Counted from the first letter of the stretch, positions 11,501-24,983 are shown. The stretch: 64,000 nucleotides of DNA from Macrocybe gigantea (GCA_011319805.1 SJRY01000040.1:372001-436000); one strand, 5' to 3'. Translations and numbers: made by a program. Notes: generated from the letters alone by a model not told the origin.

Positions 11501-13845
11501 GGAGACGGACTCTCTACTCTCTTCCCTTTACTCAACTCTCGAAACAGCATGTCCGCATGTTATGGAGAAATTGGAACCCTACTTTGCTACACTTGGCAAA
11601 TCGGTTCGGTTTACACATGCAAGGGCGCGTTCGGCCTGGGTACGGTTGGCTTTAGGGCATGATACGAGCCAGAAAGTTTTTGCAGTCATCCTCGGATATG
11701 CCGTTATTGGCCTCATCCTGGCGTTCTATCTGAACGTTTTGGCGGTTGGCAAAGGAAAGTCGACGAACCGGACTGTAAGGAACGCCGTGAGGCAGCAGCT
11801 TCTCGTCTTTAAGGTGTGCTCAACATATCGCTCTATGGATACGCATCTCATCGCGATTCGGTAGGTTGCCTCTTTCATCTTCATTGAACTCGTCACGTTC
11901 CCGCTGGGATGTGGAATTGTCCTTGATCTCTGTACCGTCTGGCTCTTCCCAGAAGCCAATCTTATGTCGAGAGCCTCTTTTTTCTATCAAGCACCCTTGA
12001 CAGCGATGTTTTACCACTGGGTTGCTGGGACGATGTTCATGTGGGTTATTTTCATAAACTGCAACCCTTAACTTCGCTAATGAGTGTTTAGGTATTCTTT
12101 TGCTGTTCTTCTCTCTGGTTGCCGCGGCGTCATGCGTCCTGGTGCAATGTGGTTCATCAAGGATCCTCAAGACCAGAACTCTCACCCCATTCGTGATATC
12201 CTTGACCGACCAACCTTGACGCAACTTCGCAAGATAGCAGTGAGTGGTGTCATGTACGCCTGCGTTGTTGCCTGTGTCGTTGGCAGCGTGGCAGGCCTGC
12301 TGCTGCTCGGAAGCAAATCGATCATGCCTTTCCGATGGAAGAACAGGTAAGTCTACACTCTGGCACTGTGTACGGTAATTGTCTGAAGCTTAGAAAAATA
12401 CACAATTTTCAGGGAACCTCTATCCAATGTTCCTGTGGATCTTCTTTTCCTCAACCTTGTTCTGCCCTACACAATGCGTTATTTCCGACCGAGAAAGGCT
12501 ATCAAGGAGTTCGCAACCGTAGTCTGGAAATACCTCGCCGTGAGACTTCGGCTAACGTCCTACTTCTTCGGTGGTCGGCATGCTACAGAAGAGTACACGC
12601 CTAAATACTGGAGGTCACTTTCGCTGGCGCTGAAGAACGAGCTCCCTGACGCGGATGCCGTTCTCGACGGGGCATTTCGTCGTGTACCAGCAACTGATAA
12701 CATTGCCCTTCCTCGCGATATGCGTGCCACGGCGCAAGTCACTGAACTCGGGGAGCCTTTCGATGACTATGCAAAACAGCTCATGGAACTCCAAAATGCT
12801 GAGGCGATCAAGGCTAAGCGCAACATCCGCGATGATTACATGGTCGTCTACATTCCTCCGCGGTTCCGCTACCGAGTGATATCATTCATTGTCCTTCTAT
12901 GGATCATAGGTGCCATCCTCCTCGGCATCTCGGTAGCTTTGCCCATCCAACTCGGCCGGAGCTTTTTCAACTTATTCACGAAGCGAGAGGTTCATGACGG
13001 TTACGCGCTGATCGTTGGGTTCTACTTGCTTTGGGGTTGCTACTTGGTCGGCAAAGCGGTGGACAGGCTTGACAAAAGGCGTCAAAGGAGGGGCGGTGAT
13101 GGACCCCGTGGAGATTTGCGTTTGCTAGTGATTAAGCGTGGCCTGCTGTGGATTGTCAAAACCACATACATGGTCACCTGCTTGGGCATTATGATCCCTG
13201 CTTTGATTTCGTTCGTGGTCGACCTTTACCTTATCCTCCCTATTCGCTTTGCTCTGGATCCCGATTTTACACCAAAGATACGAGCGGTCGATTCGTGGGC
13301 GCTTGGCATATTGTATGCCAAGATTGCGCTCCATGCTCAAAGAATTCAGCCACAAAACAGAATCACGCGAGGAATTCAGAGGGTACACTTCATTTTTGCG
13401 CCGTGTTGGATATGAGGCTTACGAATTCCTTGTAGATTACGGCAAATGGATGGACCCACCCACATCCTGTTCACGCAACGAAAGAAGTGATTGGTCCTGT
13501 TGGATGCGGTTTGTTAGGAATGATTATATTACCGGCTGTCGTCCTCAAGCTGGTTCAGCATCTGCTGCCGAAACTGCCGGTGGACGACAAATTCATTTGT
13601 ATGTCTGTTTTTGTCGGATCAGATGGGGTTTGCTCATGAACATTCTGGCAGTCATGCACGTCTATCCCGGAATTTTCATGTTGGCTGGCCTCGTTCGCTT
13701 AGCGATTGTGCTGTTCGGATTGCTATCGACGTGGTCTCAAATCATCCGGGACAAAGAATTTTTAGTGGAGATGCGGCTACGAAATCACGAAACCGAAAAT
13801 GAAACCGAAAATGACGTTCGTGAAGGCCATGCCAACGCATCATAA
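8566..13845 (+). CDS. DOA10: Doa10/MARCH6-type membrane RING-CH ubiquitin ligase
   Basis: ER/nuclear-envelope E3 ligase of ERAD (yeast Ssm4/Doa10). Fourteen exons (8566-8587, 8654-8750, 8809-8882, 8935-9118, 9177-10849, 10900-10940, 10994-11083, 11139-11372, 11427-11813, 11865-12040, 12092-12346, 12413-13382, 13436-13598, 13652-13845) sum to 4560 bases, 1519 aa. The RING-CH is right at the N-terminus: DTCRICSAPAEEDQPLFHPC, then GTIRYIHQDC and CDVCKYPYSF. Several hydrophobic segments follow, with a long disordered linker in exon 5 that turns strongly acidic near 10,570-10,720. The TEB4/Doa10 block reads LRKIAVSG after MYSFAVLLSGCRGVMRPGAM and FIKDPQDQN. The conserved C-terminus reads HVYPGIFMLAGLVRL. 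Every splice keeps frame. The start is the ATG seven codons before the RING. Confidence 0.95.
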
Positions 13846-14161
13846 CCAACAGGATGAGCTAACACTAGATCCTCGTCATTCTTTGCATCGCGCATCAAAA
13901 TACAGATGTATATCAAGGACTCGCAAGTATATCGTTGTTAACAGACCAGCTACCCCACTCGTAGATTCATCTGCAGCATATAATACCACATTTAATTATT
14001 ACAGGTCGTATTTATTGAATACAATCCAAACGAGAAAAGCTTGAGCGAAAATCATTAACTCGAGTGGCGACGAAAAGTTCAAGTGCAGGCGAGAAGTCTA
14101 TTATATTAATACAAACGATAGTTGCAAAAGATACAATAAATACTACATCCGCAATAGCCTT

Positions 14162-14593
<432 letters not shown>

Positions 14594-14878
14594 CTTTTCA
14601 GAATATGTTTAAAAGTGAATAAAAGTAATGTGGTGACGTGTGATGATGGTCCAAAGTCAAGCAAGTCAATTGACTCATCATCATTGCCTTTCTCACCTTT
14701 TATATATAATCAACTTCAGGTGGCTGTGCTACATTTTCCCTTTTGTTGATTGTGCACAGACCCGTGTCGTGAATAGTCACGTGCCGGACGCGGTCGCGTT
14801 TAGATAAATAAAGTGGGATTGGTGAGTGACTTGTCGTGCACTTTCGACCATAACCACCATCTATTATCATCAGAATCA
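14594..14878. promoter_or_regulatory. Shared H4/H3 divergent promoter, copy 1
   Basis: 285 bases between the two ATGs. It contains a TATA-like run (ttttatatataat) at about 14697-14710 on the H4 side, a CACGTG at 14778-14783, and an A/T element (agataaataaagtg) near 14802-14815 on the H3 side. Most of it recurs in the copy at 35335-35631, including TATA, CACGTG and A/T element in the same order, which supports function. S-phase control is inferred from the histone genes. Confidence 0.7.
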
Positions 14879-15465
<587 letters not shown>

Positions 15466-15589
15466 ACTCCTTATTTCTGTTATTGGTTTTATCCTTATTG
15501 TACTTTTGTAATGTTATTTTTTCCATGCAATCAATTGTCTCTTTAGCACCATGATGGTGACTGAGCGTGATGTAATTAAAAATTAAGGA

Positions 15590-16498
15590 CTAAATCTTAT
15601 GGGGACGTGCATGCTCTAACAGCGGTTTCTAAAGAAAAACAATAGGGAAAATTGTAAGGTGAGAAAGAAAAGCGAAGGAATGAGCAAGCGTCTGTGCAAG
15701 GTCGACACGTGCGCAGAGGTTGCCGTTCCCAAGAATCCGGGTAGATAGTTCCCCTCTTTGATTGTCATCTGGTCGTTTCCTACATGGCCGTCAAGCCACG
15801 CCTCGCCGATAGTAAACATGTCTCGCGAGGGAAAGACCTCCAATATCTCACATTCGAAATTATCGACGGAAAGTTTGTATTTCCTCCATAGCTGCTCCTG
15901 AAGTTGGCGAGGTAACAGTTTGCCAGCTACGTCGGGACTTTCAGGTCCAACGCCGACGGCCAATAGCTCGAATGCTGGTATTCTCTCTAGCCGATTGAAT
16001 AGCTGTCCGATGGCATATTTCTCCTCCAAGAATAAGTGGGCGCACTGGGGAGATGCGATGCGAACTTGGGAGGTTGCGACACAAACGACCTTCCCTGCGC
16101 ACATCAAGCGCACCTGTCTGTCCTGGAATATCGGGGCCTCGGGCGATACCGACGTGATAGCGTTCGGATTCGGTAGTGTCAAAGGCACTGCTGGCGAATC
16201 GGGTCGTGGATGGTAGTATGTGTGGGAATAGACGAGTGAGACGGTTATCGGCCGGGCAAAGAATGCACTGAATGGACAACATCAGAAAATTGGGACAGGC
16301 GACATGCAGGGTTAGACAGACCTTAAAACGCGTTGCAAATCACCCTGTGCAGATAACGCGACGCGTTCTAGGCCAGTTACACCGTCTGGCCATGGGTACT
16401 GTTTAAGATTGGAGTGAGAGTGTGGTTGGTTTGGGCGAGGCATTTAGACTCACAGAGATGCTAGTTGTCTTCGGACTGTACGAAAAGAATGGTGCCAT
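15590..16498 (-). CDS. Conserved protein of unknown function
   Basis: Not assigned. The ATG at 16498 opens a short exon (MAPFFSYSPKTTSIS). It splices to YPWPDGVTGLERVALSAQGD LQRVL, then to a main exon starting SAFFARPITVSLVYSHTYY. The main exon carries RQVRLMCAGKVVCVATSQV and AIGQLFNRLERIPAFELLAV, which loosely recall the layout of chorismate-lyase/UTRA-fold proteins; this is only an impression. The 3' end is uncertain. The main frame stays open to a stop at 15616. However, a pyrimidine-rich run ending in TTTAG at about 15,628 looks like an acceptor; splicing there would give the ending KPLLEHARPHKI with stop at 15590. Frame continuity over the first two splices supports a real gene. Confidence 0.65.
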
Positions 16499-17079
16499 GA
16501 AGAGAATGCTACGCTCCCGGTGTGTTATGATATAGGTCGGGCAAGGACCCAGGTATATGATATGCAAAAATGGAATGAAGTCTATGTCCAATTTCTACTG
16601 ATTGTGGCGGCCGCTGGTATAAATCTAGTCAAGACATCAACCGGTACGACCAAAGTCCGTTACGATCACGAAAAAGAAAATGTACACACGTTTGACCCGA
16701 ACCAGCCGAGGCTCAGGATGAGTTGGTTTAGTGCAAGTATCCAGATATCCGGGACCCGTGAATGTCCCAGACGAAGCGATTCCTCTAATAGGGTTGTATT
16801 ATAATAAGAAAAGCCTCTTCTCTGCCGGTCAACACGACGAGGCCGACAAGAACCCAGCGTTCGTTTGAGCCTTGTTGAGTGGTCCATTTGGACCCGACCG
16901 CTGACTAAGCACTAAGCAAGAGATAAGGTGTTTGCACCTAATTGCCGTTGACTTGTGCGATCAATTCCAACAAATACGATTTGGAGGTCGGCGCTCAAGT
17001 ACAGGGTCAGAAGAGGAAACAAATCCTCTGGGAGACGGCTCTACTCCCGTCACTCGTTACCGAAGGGGGTCCAGGAGGC

Positions 17080-19684
17080 ATGGAAACCAGTGAAGCCCAC
17101 AATGGGAATCCGTCTGGTGTAGAATTCTCCAAAGCCGAGGACTTGCGGAAGGCCAAGCACAATGACCTGCTTGTCGGCCAGATACGCGCTTTCCTGGAAG
17201 CATCCGAGGACGTGGACCTCGACGAGGAGACACTCCAAGACCTCATCAGTTCAATACCAAGCGAGTATCAGCTTCCAAGCGCGGAACGCTCGGTTTCCGT
17301 GGATTTCGACTATTCTGATGATAGCTCCTCCATGGATGGATCTTCAGCTGACAATCAACAAGGGGAAGCAGACTATACCGCTTTTTTTAACGATGCTGAT
17401 GATGAAAGTAAGTGCGATTGAGGTTACGAAAAACGGAACTTCACGCTTTTTCTAGCTGAACCATGGAGCGTGGAAGAAATCAAGCCAATGATGCGCTATC
17501 TTAAAGAGCATGGTGAGCATGCCACTGGCCTTGGCTGAGCATTGCACACTGAGTCCGGTCTAGGAGTGACTTCTTGGGTCAAAGAATACGTCCTCGTACG
17601 TAACATTCCCGTACTGAGGCTGCTACGAGCCTTTGGAGTATCTCTCGTATGTGTTCATACATGTTGTGGCTTTAATTTTGTCTCTGAGTTTCTTTCCGCG
17701 AGTGTCCTGAATTGCGAAACAAGAAAACATCCACACTGATATATTTTCTAAAAGTAGCCCTTTCAAGAGAGTAAGTGAACTGAAACACGGTGTCTATGCG
17801 CGCTAATGTTCCCTATATCTAGAATCCGGTTTCGCGAAAGACTTACTCAGTATAGCACTATATCCGACGCTGCTAATCTCATACGCAAGGCTCAAAAGAT
17901 TATTATTCTTACGGGAGCTGGCATAAGTACGTCCACTATATAACCCCTTTGAGTGTCGGAGTCCCGAGTAATGTGACGCAAAGGCGTATCCTGCGGAATA
18001 CCTGATTTCCGATCTCGTAATGGTCTGTATGCATCACTCAAAGATCGTGGAGAATATGATCTAGACGACCCACAACAGATGTGAGATTACATTCTTCTGA
18101 TTAATCTTTCTCTGACTATCCACTCACCAGGTTTGATATCAACTATTTTCGTGAGAACCCTGCAGGTAAGTAGTGAATACTATTATTTTACATGTCTGAC
18201 TGACTTGGGAACTTTGTTGAATTAGTATTTTAGTGAGGATGCTGTCCTTGTCACGACGCCTCGATCCAAGCTGACGCATGCTGTCAAGCTCTTTCGCTAG
18301 GTAACCGTCAGACCAGCTCTGAGTTCGTGGCTCACCATTGACACTGCTCTAGTCAAATCTATCCTGCGAACTTTACTCCATCTCCGTGTCATCGATTCAT
18401 CAAACTTGTGGAGGATAAGAATCAGGTCAATCACAGCACGATCACCGAGCCCGCTTATCAGCTGATGTATGTATTGCCAGCTATTGCGCGTAAGATGACA
18501 TGTCTTGCCCTAGCCACGCTCAAAAATCTAAAGACGTGCAACTCAGAACTACACTCAGAACATAGACACCCTAGAGACACAGGCAGGTGTGCGTCGCGTT
18601 TTACAATGTCATGGGTCGTTCGCGACGGCTACATGCCTGCTGTGTCGCCGTCGTGTCCCCGGAAGCGACATAGAACACGATATCATGAATCAGAAAGTGG
18701 CCTTGTGCACAGTATGCAATAGCACTGAAGCGCAGCCCACACACAAGAAAAAGAAACGTGGGCGCAAAAAGGCAAAGGGACTTTGGGACAGTGATGACGA
18801 AGATGAAAGCGACCGCCCGTTGTATCCACCGAGTATTATGAAGGTAAGAGTCCTTTGGGCCGATTTACACGTCTGAATTGATGAACGATTTCTGTTTTTC
18901 AGCCGGATATTACTTTTTTCGGAGAAAAACTGACTGACGAATTCGACAAACTTCTCGCCGAAGACCGAAGTCAAGTGGATTTGCTACTCGTCATAGGCAC
19001 CTCGCTGAAGGTTTCCCCTGTTGCGGATATTTTGTGTACGTGCTCTGCGACATTAAGCCCGTGTTGCAGGAAACTCAGTAGTGTTAAAACAGCTCACCTT
19101 CCGCACTCGGTCCCGCAAGTACGGAATTCGTTCGCTGTTGCTGTTTGCCTAGGATATTGAATCATCTCTAGATACTGATCAACAAGACTCCAGTTCGACA
19201 TATCAATCCTGATGTCAGTCTACTCGTTTGGGTCATCTCTGTATTCTGATTTTCGCATAGATCGTACTTCTAGGAAATGCAGACGATATAATCGAACACC
19301 TCTGTGGGGAACTGGGATGGAATCTTCCATCTGCTTCTGACAAGGTAGGACGCACACGGACACAAGCGTCACGAAGCGTTCAAAAACCACAGAGAGTGGG
19401 CAACAGGTACGATGATGTTGTAGACATGTCTTGCATTGAAATATACCTCGTCTTTCAGTCATGTCTGGTTGTTCGAAGGCGCGGAAGGGGGTAAATGGGT
19501 CCAGGACGTCCTAAAGCGAGAGGAGGAGCAGCAGACTGCAACTGAAACGAAAAGCAATCTGCGTATTTCCGAGTCGTCCTCCTCGCTCGACGCCAGCTGC
19601 AAAAAGAGGGAGCTCGGTGGCGATCGTGACGTAGAGGAACGGACCCCGAAGAAAGCCAAAGCAGGGCAGGCCTCTGTGGCATAA
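17080..19684 (+). CDS. SIR2: Sir2-family NAD-dependent protein deacetylase (class I)
   Basis: NAD-dependent lysine deacetylase of the Sir2/SIRT1 class, probably nuclear. Seventeen exons sum to 1743 bases, 580 aa, in one frame. An acidic N-terminus and a Sir2 N-terminal helix region ([17 protein letters not shown]) precede the catalytic core. The core has [40 protein letters not shown], the catalytic His in QCHGSF, zinc cysteines CLLC and [22 protein letters not shown] and [11 protein letters not shown]. The tail holds [12 protein letters not shown]. About 40 residues, first Lys/Arg-rich ([11 protein letters not shown]) then acidic, are inserted between the second zinc pair and PDITFFGE. Three exons are tiny: 18226-18232 (7 bases), 18289-18300 (12) and 18481-18489 (9, encoding LLR). 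Without them VFYSFASQ and LLRNYTQN are broken. The ATG at 17080 is the first in frame. Confidence 0.92.
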
Positions 19685-19829
19685 CTCTGATGCTTATATC
19701 TGTGTCCAACGTTTCACGCTTATATAGATTTTTAGAGTACGTACTTTTGTGTCTGTAATTGTGGGAAAGTTTTACTATAACATCTTTTAACTCGACGAGG
19801 GCGATACACAACTCGTCCTCCCATGCCAT

Positions 19830-21004
19830 ATGCTCCGGGCATGCCAGTCTGTCGTACAATCATTTTTGCAGAGAAGATACGCTACTCGGCCCCGATCTCA
19901 TGGCAGGCATCTCACCCCTTCCTCGAGCATGACCGAAGACATGCGCAGATATCTCAACCCAGCGCGTAACAAACCTCCCAACCACCCTTTCCCCTGGACA
20001 TTGCAACGATTCACTCCGCGGGTCCCAAAGATGAGAATGAAGTGGCCTGCAGACCGAGTGCTCGTACATTTTGGGCGAAGGCTCCGGTTCGTCTTGAGGC
20101 ACTCTGGGAGGCTCTGGAACTTGTCCATGTCACCGGACGGTTACGTCCAGGCTGAACGCATCGTGCGATGGTCTTTCTTCAAAATATGTGTAGAAGAGCT
20201 CTGACGTGTTTCCTCGTGCTCAGCACAGGTTGTCTTTCTTTAAGAGAATCCCGTTGGAGGAATTCGAGCGCCGCGTCTTGGACGACTCGAGCGGCTTCCA
20301 GTGTCGTCGCGAGCATGGGACATTGTATGTCAGAGCTCGAAAAGGGCACACAATACCAGTAAGTTGCGCTGATCCCATACTTCATGTGTCCTTGCAGGTC
20401 TGAGGGTTACGCGCAGGGCATAGACCCCGGTTTGAAGAGGCTTCACTTTGCAAAGTCCATCAAATTCGCGATATATATTACGGTTTGGGACGAGATGGAC
20501 AAATTCAGTATGTTGCTGTCGGTTCAACCTCACACGGGTGCTTACCTGGTATGAAGCACAGGACGGTTTGACGCAGGCGAAGGACGGACTTATTCATATG
20601 ATACCCATTGATCGGCGTGACGAAAAAGCTGGTACTTGGCTGCGTTGGACTCAGTTTCTAACGACTAATTCTAATGGAGTGCTTTTCAGCTTATAGTCGA
20701 TTGATGAAAGTTATCTATAATGCTAGCCATCCTAACAGTGAGCCGTGGAGTTATTTGTTGCATCAACGGCCGTTTCTCAGCCCTCTCCGTAGAGCGCATG
20801 CAAACCAACCCTCAAATAGTGACCTGTGTCTTTGTTGACGTGAAAAGGGCCTTGCAGTCTGGAATTATCTTATACGTCTCAAGAGACAATAGCCAGCTCT
20901 TGACGAAAGGCAACCAGGATGGTGTCCTACCGCCTAAATTGTTCTGGAAGATCGAGACGTACGAAGTACAAGCAGAACACCTAATGGGGAAAGCACGTCC
21001 ATGA
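19830..21004 (+). CDS. TPT1: tRNA 2'-phosphotransferase (Tpt1/KptA)
   Basis: Removes the 2'-phosphate left at the tRNA splice junction, using NAD. Exons 19830-20162, 20224-20358, 20405-20507, 20557-20631 and 20793-21004 total 858 bases, 285 aa. Family landmarks are LRFVLRH, MSPDGYVQ, the segment IPLEEFERRVLDD with GTLYVRARKGHTIP, and the C-terminal VFVDVKRALQSGIILYVSRD with GVLPPKLFWKIE. The N-terminal 75 residues are basic and Ser/Pro-rich, possibly an organelle or nuclear signal. The middle region (KSIKFAIYITVWDEMDKF to GLIHM) is divergent from the usual HGT..W and HIH motifs, so exons 3 and 4 are less certain than the ends. The start lies 145 bases after the Sir2 stop; both enzymes use NAD, though that is probably coincidence. 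The intron-bearing tRNA-Pro in this window is the kind of substrate whose splicing makes this enzyme necessary. Confidence 0.8.
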
Positions 21005-21472
21005 AGCCCATTTTACATCTGGAAACATCCTTTTCTACCTCGACGACCAGTTCTTGGACTCTCGGGATGTCTGCCTTGATGGATTCTCCGTTTGCGGCTG
21101 CTCAGACGTTGTATAAGGCAGCTTCTGCATTACATACTCGAGCATAGCCTTACTCCGATCTGTCAGGATGTTGTATCGATCCCCGATAAAGGAGCAAAGG
21201 GGACTTTGGCTATACCAGCATCGTCCGAGGTCCCGAGAAAGACCCTGCACGTACCGCATATTGTATCCACACAAGAGTATTCTACTCTGCGCTATAAATC
21301 AGAACAGACATTGAAAACTACTTCGAATTTTCTGCGTAAACAAGCTCTAGGCTCGGCTGCGGTAGACGTCCTTGGGTTCAGCACCAGATTGTCCTTTGCG
21401 GATGTTGGCCTGAGCCCATCTGGATTCCAGGTGTCAGCAGTGAATTTTTTTTGGCTGTTCTGGAAGGTGAGC

Positions 21473-23081
21473 TTACTTCTTGATCCTGATGGATTCGATC
21501 TGGATGAATCCCGACGTATCAGTCGGTTCGAACCCGCCGAGCTCATCCATGGATGATTGATGTTCGTCATACAGACCCTATAACGTGGTCAGGTTGAATG
21601 GATACCTTCAATAGGTATGGACGTATTGCTCACCTCGGAGCTTTCCCTGCCTTCGATGACAACATTTCCCTTGTAAAGTTTCAGCCTGACCAGACCGTTG
21701 ACAGTCCGCTGGCTGGCAGGAATGGCGCTAGTAATGAACTCTCGTTCCGGAGTGAAGAAGTGGCCATTGTAGAGAATTCGGCTAAATTCGATAGTGACAA
21801 ATTGGTCTCGGAGAGCGCGAACGTTCCTGTCGAGAGTGAGACCTTCCAGATCCACATGAGCCGCGCGAAGGATGGTAGCTCCGGGCGATTCGTAACAGCC
21901 TCGAGACTTGACGCCGATGAAGCGGTTCTCGACGATATCGATTCTGCCGACACCGTGCTTCCTCGCGAGGGCATTCAATGCGAGGAAAATCTCGACTCCG
22001 TCCGTGTAGATCTTGCCCTCGTCCGGGACGTTCACCTTCACGGGGAGACCCTTCTCGAACTCGATCGAGATTCGCTGAGGAGTCTGGGGCGCGTCCTCTG
22101 GAGCGGTGGTAAGCTTCCACATGTCTGCGGGAGGAGTAATGTTCGGATCTTCGAGAATCCCTGCCTCATAGGAAATGTGGAAGAGGTTCTCGTCCGTGGA
22201 CCAGGGCTTCGAGGGTGTTTGGGCAACTGGGATACCCTTCTCTGCCGCATAGGTTAGAAGAGCCTGTCTGCCAGGGAAGCGATTATAGAATTCTATCGGG
22301 CAATACGGAGGGCGCGTGAGGGGAGATAAGGTCGAGAAGCGAATAAGACGCACCAGGAATTCGCCAGGGAGCAACGACCTTGATGTCTGGCTTGAGGCCG
22401 TAAAAGGCGAGTTCAAAGCGAACCTGATCATTGCCCTTTCCGGTGCAGCCGTGCGAGACGAAGCTGATGATGAAATGCTTCAGCAGAGATAACCTTCATT
22501 GCTTGTGCGCTCACTCGCAGCCCTCTCGCTCCGCAACTGCGATCATACCACGGGCAATGACGGGACGAGCGAGCGACGTGCCGAGGAGATAGACATTCTG
22601 TTGGAGGTCGTCTGTTAGATGAACTAGAGCAAACGACGTCCCCAGAACGATACCTCATAAATGCAGTTGGCTTGAATCGCGGGGTAGATTAATTCGGTGA
22701 CGAATTCACGTTTCAGGTCCTATAAAAAAACGTTGGCCTGTGTGCATCCATCTCCGCCTAGCAAGACAGCGGTCCATTACCTCAAGGAAGAATTTCTTAG
22801 CTCCGACTTTGAGAGCCTTTTTCTCTGCAGCGGCGAAATCCTGAATAACTTCAGCAATCAAATAAAGCTCGCAACGTTGACGGATACCTCTTCCTGGCCA
22901 ACATCGGCCATGAAGGCATACACTTCGTAGCCCTGCTCGATCAGCCAAGCCAGGATGCACGAGGTATCTGTATCGCAACGACCGCTTAGATGCCGGGTCT
23001 GAGGAACAAGAAACAATCACGCGAATGCTCACCTAGGCCTCCAGAGTAGGCTAGCAACACGCGTCCAGATTTTGCAGACAT
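21473..23081 (-). CDS. ARG1: Argininosuccinate synthase
   Basis: Joins citrulline and aspartate with ATP to make argininosuccinate (arginine biosynthesis). The ATG at 23081 opens [16 protein letters not shown], with the ATP-pyrophosphatase loop AYSGGLDTS split by an intron. Later exons give [56 protein letters not shown] and the large exon from [10 protein letters not shown] through [20 protein letters not shown] last exon reads [20 protein letters not shown] and ends IRIKK at the TAA at 21473-21475. Length (about 415 aa) fits the family. It converges with TPT1 across about 470 bases of apparent 3' sequence and diverges from the RING gene across 306 bases. Confidence 0.95.
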
Positions 23082-23387
23082 CGTTCACAACAGAAATGGC
23101 GAAAATAGGAGTCGAGGACGCGGTCAGAGGTTGAGTCAGAAATTTTTCGGACGAGCTTTATATCCAAGTCGCGACTATCAAGCCGCTGCCAAATCGGGTC
23201 AGACCCGATCTGGTCGAGGTGCACCACGTGATACGGCCATGACGATATTGAGTTGTGGCTGCAGCCCCTTCTTGACAACTACTTCCATTCCGCCAACCGA
23301 CATTATCCGCTTTTGCTCCTCGCTTCAAGTCAAAATTTTACGTTGCCTGCAGAAAGAAAAGGTTAACAACCATCTCAGACTTTTCAG

Positions 23388-24983
23388 ATGAGCGACCAGA
23401 GAGGCCAGAGCGCTAATGATCAGTGGAAGCGTAATCCGAAGCGCCACAGCCATCGCGCCAGAAGCTACAGGATAATGAAGCAGGACGTCTCCGAGGACGA
23501 CCGGGTTTCATCCGTCCGAAGCAGTATCAAGGAGCACACCATGCCTCCGCCTCCACAAGGACGGACAGGTGGCGAGGGCGCCAGTACTTTGAAGGGGAAG
23601 AAGTCGCTCGCTTCAGCTAGCATCAACACCTTTGTTACGGCCGTGTCCACTCTAGGTGATCCACATCCCAAAAGTCGACTCAACGGCCGAAACCTCGCGC
23701 ACCATGCATCATCATCTTACTTGCAATCGTCCGCTTTCGAGGGATTCGATGACTATTTGAGTGCCCCCTTAGCCGGAAATTATCCCACATTCGAATTTTC
23801 TGCAATTTTCGGAGACCGGGATGCGGAAATGCCGCATATACACACTGATTCACGTAGGCGCAACGCTGACACCTCGGATGATCTGAAAAAGAGTAGACAC
23901 CAAGATCGTGCAGAAAAACGCAAGCATGTGGTGTCATATACCCAGGCCGAGTTTGAGGTCCTGAAGAAAGAACTCGAAAACCTGAAAAAGACCGTGCACG
24001 AAAACAAGAAAATGATTAAGAAACAATCCAAGGTCAGCGACATGACTCACGCCTCTGTTTCGGTACAGTTTCATGTATTCCCGCTCAGAAAATCGAAGAA
24101 CTACAGAACCAAATCATCTCAGAGACAACGGTTTGTTTTTTGAGCTCCCATACTATTCGTGCTCACCGTCCTTCGCCAACAGACTAAAGAAGAGGCAGAA
24201 GCGCAAGTGGAGATTTTCAGGTCTAAATGCGCAAAGAATGAAGAGGTCTGCCGCCTTCGTCGCTGCTTGTATTTATTCAAGACTAAATCTACGGCAAGTT
24301 CACATCAACCGTTGAAGCGTCTATACAATGTCAAATCTGCATGGATATCCTATGCAAACCATTCGCGTACGTCCTGACCGCAGCGCGTCATTCGAGGACT
24401 CACAGAGTGTCATCATTTCCACCAAAATATGATGGCCGCCTCCAGCCTTTCTCCCTGTGGTCATGTCCTTTGTCTGTCCTGCCTCCAAGAATGGTTCCGG
24501 AGAGCGCCGATTGACGACATGCATCTGGACGAAGAAGACATTCAGAACGACCCAACATTCATCCTCCATCGTCCGAAGACTTGTCCATGTTGCCGAACGA
24601 CCGTGATGCATCGACCTATTCCCGTTTTCGTTGTGAAAGCTATTGCAAACGCCTATAGCAAGGCTAACTCGGACTCGAGTAATCCTGCCCGAGAACCGTC
24701 CCCGCTAGGAGATGAGGATCCATGGGATGGTCTATTCCCTCTCAGTGATGACGAAGGGGGTTGGGGCGGTTCAGATGATTCCTTGGAATACGCTGCTGGG
24801 TGGGGCCTTGAAGAGGTGTTCAGCGATGGTTTTGGGTTTTATGGTAGCAGCAGCGACAGCGCAGAAGAAGAGGACGACCACGATGAAGGTCAATCTAGTA
24901 CGAATGACGAAGACGAGGACGAGGACAACGGTGATGAGGAGGATCAGGACGACGACGACGACGACGACTTGGGACCTTTCTGA
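23388..24983 (+). CDS. RING-finger protein with coiled coil and acidic tail
   Basis: Probable E3 ubiquitin ligase of unknown target. A low-complexity N-terminus (from MSDQRGQSANDQWKRNPKR) is followed by a Lys/Glu-rich coiled coil (EFEVLKKELENLKKTVHENK) continuing over short exons (KIEELQNQIISETT, TKEEAEAQVEIFRSK). Next comes a C3HC4 RING: CQICMDILCKPFALSPCGHV, LCLSCLQEWF, and CPCCR after a longer spacer. The last 90 residues are rich in Asp/Glu/Ser. Introns interrupt the RING after KPFA. The coiled-coil-then-RING order recalls basidiomycete RING proteins of unknown role. The start is the ATG at 23388. Confidence 0.85.

Noticed and set aside
17542..17739. Separate small gene inside SIR2
   Set aside because: It is SIR2 exon 3 read on into its intron.
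21092..21556. + strand frame of 154 codons
   Set aside because: Largely antisense to the ARG1 last exon and 3' region; no domain.
21598..22257. + strand frame of 219 codons
   Set aside because: Exact shadow of the large ARG1 exon.
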